From Minicystis rosea (GTDB lineage: Bacteria; Myxococcota_A; Polyangia; Polyangiales; Polyangiaceae): a DNA stretch of 64,000 bases. Positions 62,845 to 64,000 of the stretch are shown in pieces (the first letter of the stretch is position 1; each line of letters starts with the position of its first letter). The translations under genes and the position numbers were made by a program. A model generated the notes under the pieces. The model searched no databases. It was not told the DNA's origin and worked only from the letters and a program-made list of their open reading frames with translations. The stretch covers positions 11,392,377 to 11,456,376 of the forward strand of contig CP016211.1 of NCBI GenBank assembly GCA_001931535.1. Direction: 5' to 3'.

Positions 62845-63608
62845 TGCGCCGGGATCTGCTGCAAGATCTCGTCGTGGAAGGCGCGGAACGTGGACTCCGC
62901 CGGCCACGTCGGCGCGCCCGCGAGGAGCTGGCGCGCGCGGGTCCACTCGGCCTGATCGATGGCCACCACGGCCGCGGCGTAGCGCATGGCCCAGAACACG
63001 AGCGGGCTCGTCTCGCTGGCCTCTTCGAGGATCCGGCCATCACCCGGCTGGCTCCGGTGTGCGAAGGCCCGCGCCAGCGCGGCCACGGCGACGCGCAGCA
63101 TGCGCACGCGCCCTTGCAATGCAGGCGCGGCGAGCGGCAGCGGGAGGCGCAGGAGGCGGCCGGCCTGCTCGAGCGCGCCGTCGCGATCGCCCTCGAAGGT
63201 CAACAACATCGCGTCGAGGAAGAGCCGATGCTCCAGCGCGGCCTCCCACGCCGGCCCGCGCTCCGCGACGGCGAGCGCCGCGCGCGCTTCATCGACGCGT
63301 CCATATGCGGCGAACGCGGTCGCCGTCATGAGCGGCCCCATGGTCGCCGGATGCGGAATGCGATCGAGCGACGGCGACCAGCGCTCCAACACCGAATGCA
63401 CGTCCCCCGACAGGAGCACCTTGCGGAGCCGCCGCCGCGCGAGCCACCGCGACAGCACGAACGCGAGCGCACCGCCGAGCAGCGCCGACACGAGCAGCGG
63501 CCTCACCCAGGCGAGCCGCAACAAAGCTGCGGCCGCCCCCGCGGACGCGACGAACGCTACAATCTGCGGCCAGCGGCGACCGTCGCCATTTTCCGCGAGC
63601 GGATCCAC
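62841..63608 (-). CDS. Membrane protein with TPR-like cytoplasmic region
   Basis: About 255 residues from GTG 63608. Two adjacent membrane helices (IVAFVASAGAAAALLRLAWV and LLVSALLGGALAFVLSRWLA) are followed by basic and then helical repeats (AAYGRVDEARAALAVAERGP, FLDAMLLTFEGDRDGALEQA). These are TPR-like by their W/A/Y/L pattern. The gene's stop overlaps the peptidase start. No family name can be given. Confidence 0.65.
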   Translation of the reverse strand: MDPLAENGDGRRWPQIVAFVASAGAAAALLRLAWVRPLLVSALLGGALAFVLSRWLARRRLRKVLLSGDVHSVLERWSPSLDRIPHPATMGPLMTATAFAAYGRVDEARAALAVAERGPAWEAALEHRLFLDAMLLTFEGDRDGALEQAGRLLRLPLPLAAPALQGRVRMLRVAVAALARAFAHRSQPGDGRILEEASETSPLVFWAMRYAAAVVAIDQAEWTRARQLLAGAPTWPAESTFRAFHDEILQQIPAH

Positions 63609-63756
63609 GATGTCCCAAGCGTACGGGCGGCGTCGGGGAAGACAAGCAATCGGCAAGATTGCTCGTGCCGTGCCGATCGTCCGTCCTCTGCATCGAGCGC
63701 TCGACAACGACGCGTGAGTGGGCTACGTAGTCCCTGCGTCGAGCGAATAGCTCGTC

Positions 63757-63850
<94 letters not shown>

Positions 63851-63871
63851 TTTTGTGGCTCGAGTCACGAT

Positions 63872-63889
63872 GGGGCCGCAAGCGGCCCC
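63872..63889 (+). terminator. Hairpin after the SRP RNA
   Basis: GGGGCCG-CAAG-CGGCCCC is a 7-bp perfect stem, 20-odd bases past the RNA, followed by AAACC. It is probably the transcript end. Confidence 0.5.
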
Positions 63890-63896
63890 AAACCCC

Positions 63897-63915
63897 GGGC
63901 CGGACGAGCCGGCCC
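63897..63915 (+). terminator. Second hairpin near the right edge
   Basis: GGGCCGG-ACGAG-CCGGCCC forms a 7-bp stem, seven bases after the previous hairpin. A weaker GACCG-TAAG-CGGTC hairpin follows near 63926. Together they form a small run of hairpins. Confidence 0.4.
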
Positions 63916-64000
63916 TGAGCGCGATGACCGTAAGCGGTCCCAAATCTGGGACGAGCCCGCGCTGAGCTCGCTGCGTTCCGCGCTGATGCGCGTGCTGCCA

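Overview
The window is a high-GC chromosomal segment of a myxobacterium-like delta-proteobacterium, probably order Polyangiales. This is inferred from gene content, not from a marker comparison. The clues are many secreted lipoproteins whose lipobox cysteine is followed by Gly/Ser/Thr-rich linkers, two eukaryotic-type Ser/Thr kinases (one fused to an AAA ATPase and a helical-repeat region), an ECF sigma/anti-sigma pair and a KirBac-type potassium channel. It mixes housekeeping genes (glyS, dapA-dapB, nuoI-nuoJ-nuoK, SRP RNA) with accessory genes. No tRNA, rRNA, CRISPR array, transposase or prophage was recognised.

Layout. 1-1.7 kb: a flotillin (cut by the left edge) and its NfeD/YqiJ-like partner, minus strand. 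2.1-4.7 kb: an overlapping sigma / zinc anti-sigma / STN-bactofilin-membrane operon. 5-11.7 kb: secreted proteins and lipoproteins, among them a beta-propeller protein, a Gly/Trp/His/Cys-rich lipoprotein and a divergent elastin-like Val-Pro repeat lipoprotein, plus a PlsC acyltransferase. 11.8-16.9 kb: a frameshifted multi-spanning membrane protein, glyS and a beta-barrel protein. 17.2-19.2 kb: an island of small unknown genes with overlapping ends, one broken at a G tract and accompanied by a decayed copy. 19.2-20.7 kb: an SDR gene preceded by dense short tandem and hairpin repeats. 20.7-24.9 kb: dapA-dapB and a partial complex I cluster. 25.2-33.7 kb: kinase, hemerythrin, KirBac channel, and kinase-ATPase-repeat protein. 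33.7-37.7 kb: a nucleotidyltransferase pair, a LuxR regulator divergent from a secreted amidohydrolase, and a WHy/LEA14-like lipoprotein.

37.9-42.9 kb is the most interesting part. It is a three-gene molybdenum hydroxylase operon resembling 4-hydroxybenzoyl-CoA reductase, including the extra four-cysteine [4Fe-4S] loop in the FAD subunit. Its [2Fe-2S] subunit is fused to a complete-looking DRE-TIM (isopropylmalate/homocitrate synthase-like) Claisen-type domain. Nearby lie an alpha/beta hydrolase with a near-consensus promoter, a PNGase F-like lipoprotein, a TonB-like protein, a serine esterase and two acyl-CoA dehydrogenases. This suggests a CoA-thioester catabolic neighbourhood.

50.4-63.6 kb: lipoproteins (two beta-propeller-like), small unknown genes, a secreted bulb-lectin protein, a spermidine-synthase-like protein, an M61-like peptidase lipoprotein and its membrane partner. 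An SRP RNA gene with hairpins behind it closes the window. Start codons were chosen from ribosome-binding sites, 4-base overlaps and signal peptides. GTG and TTG starts are common here.
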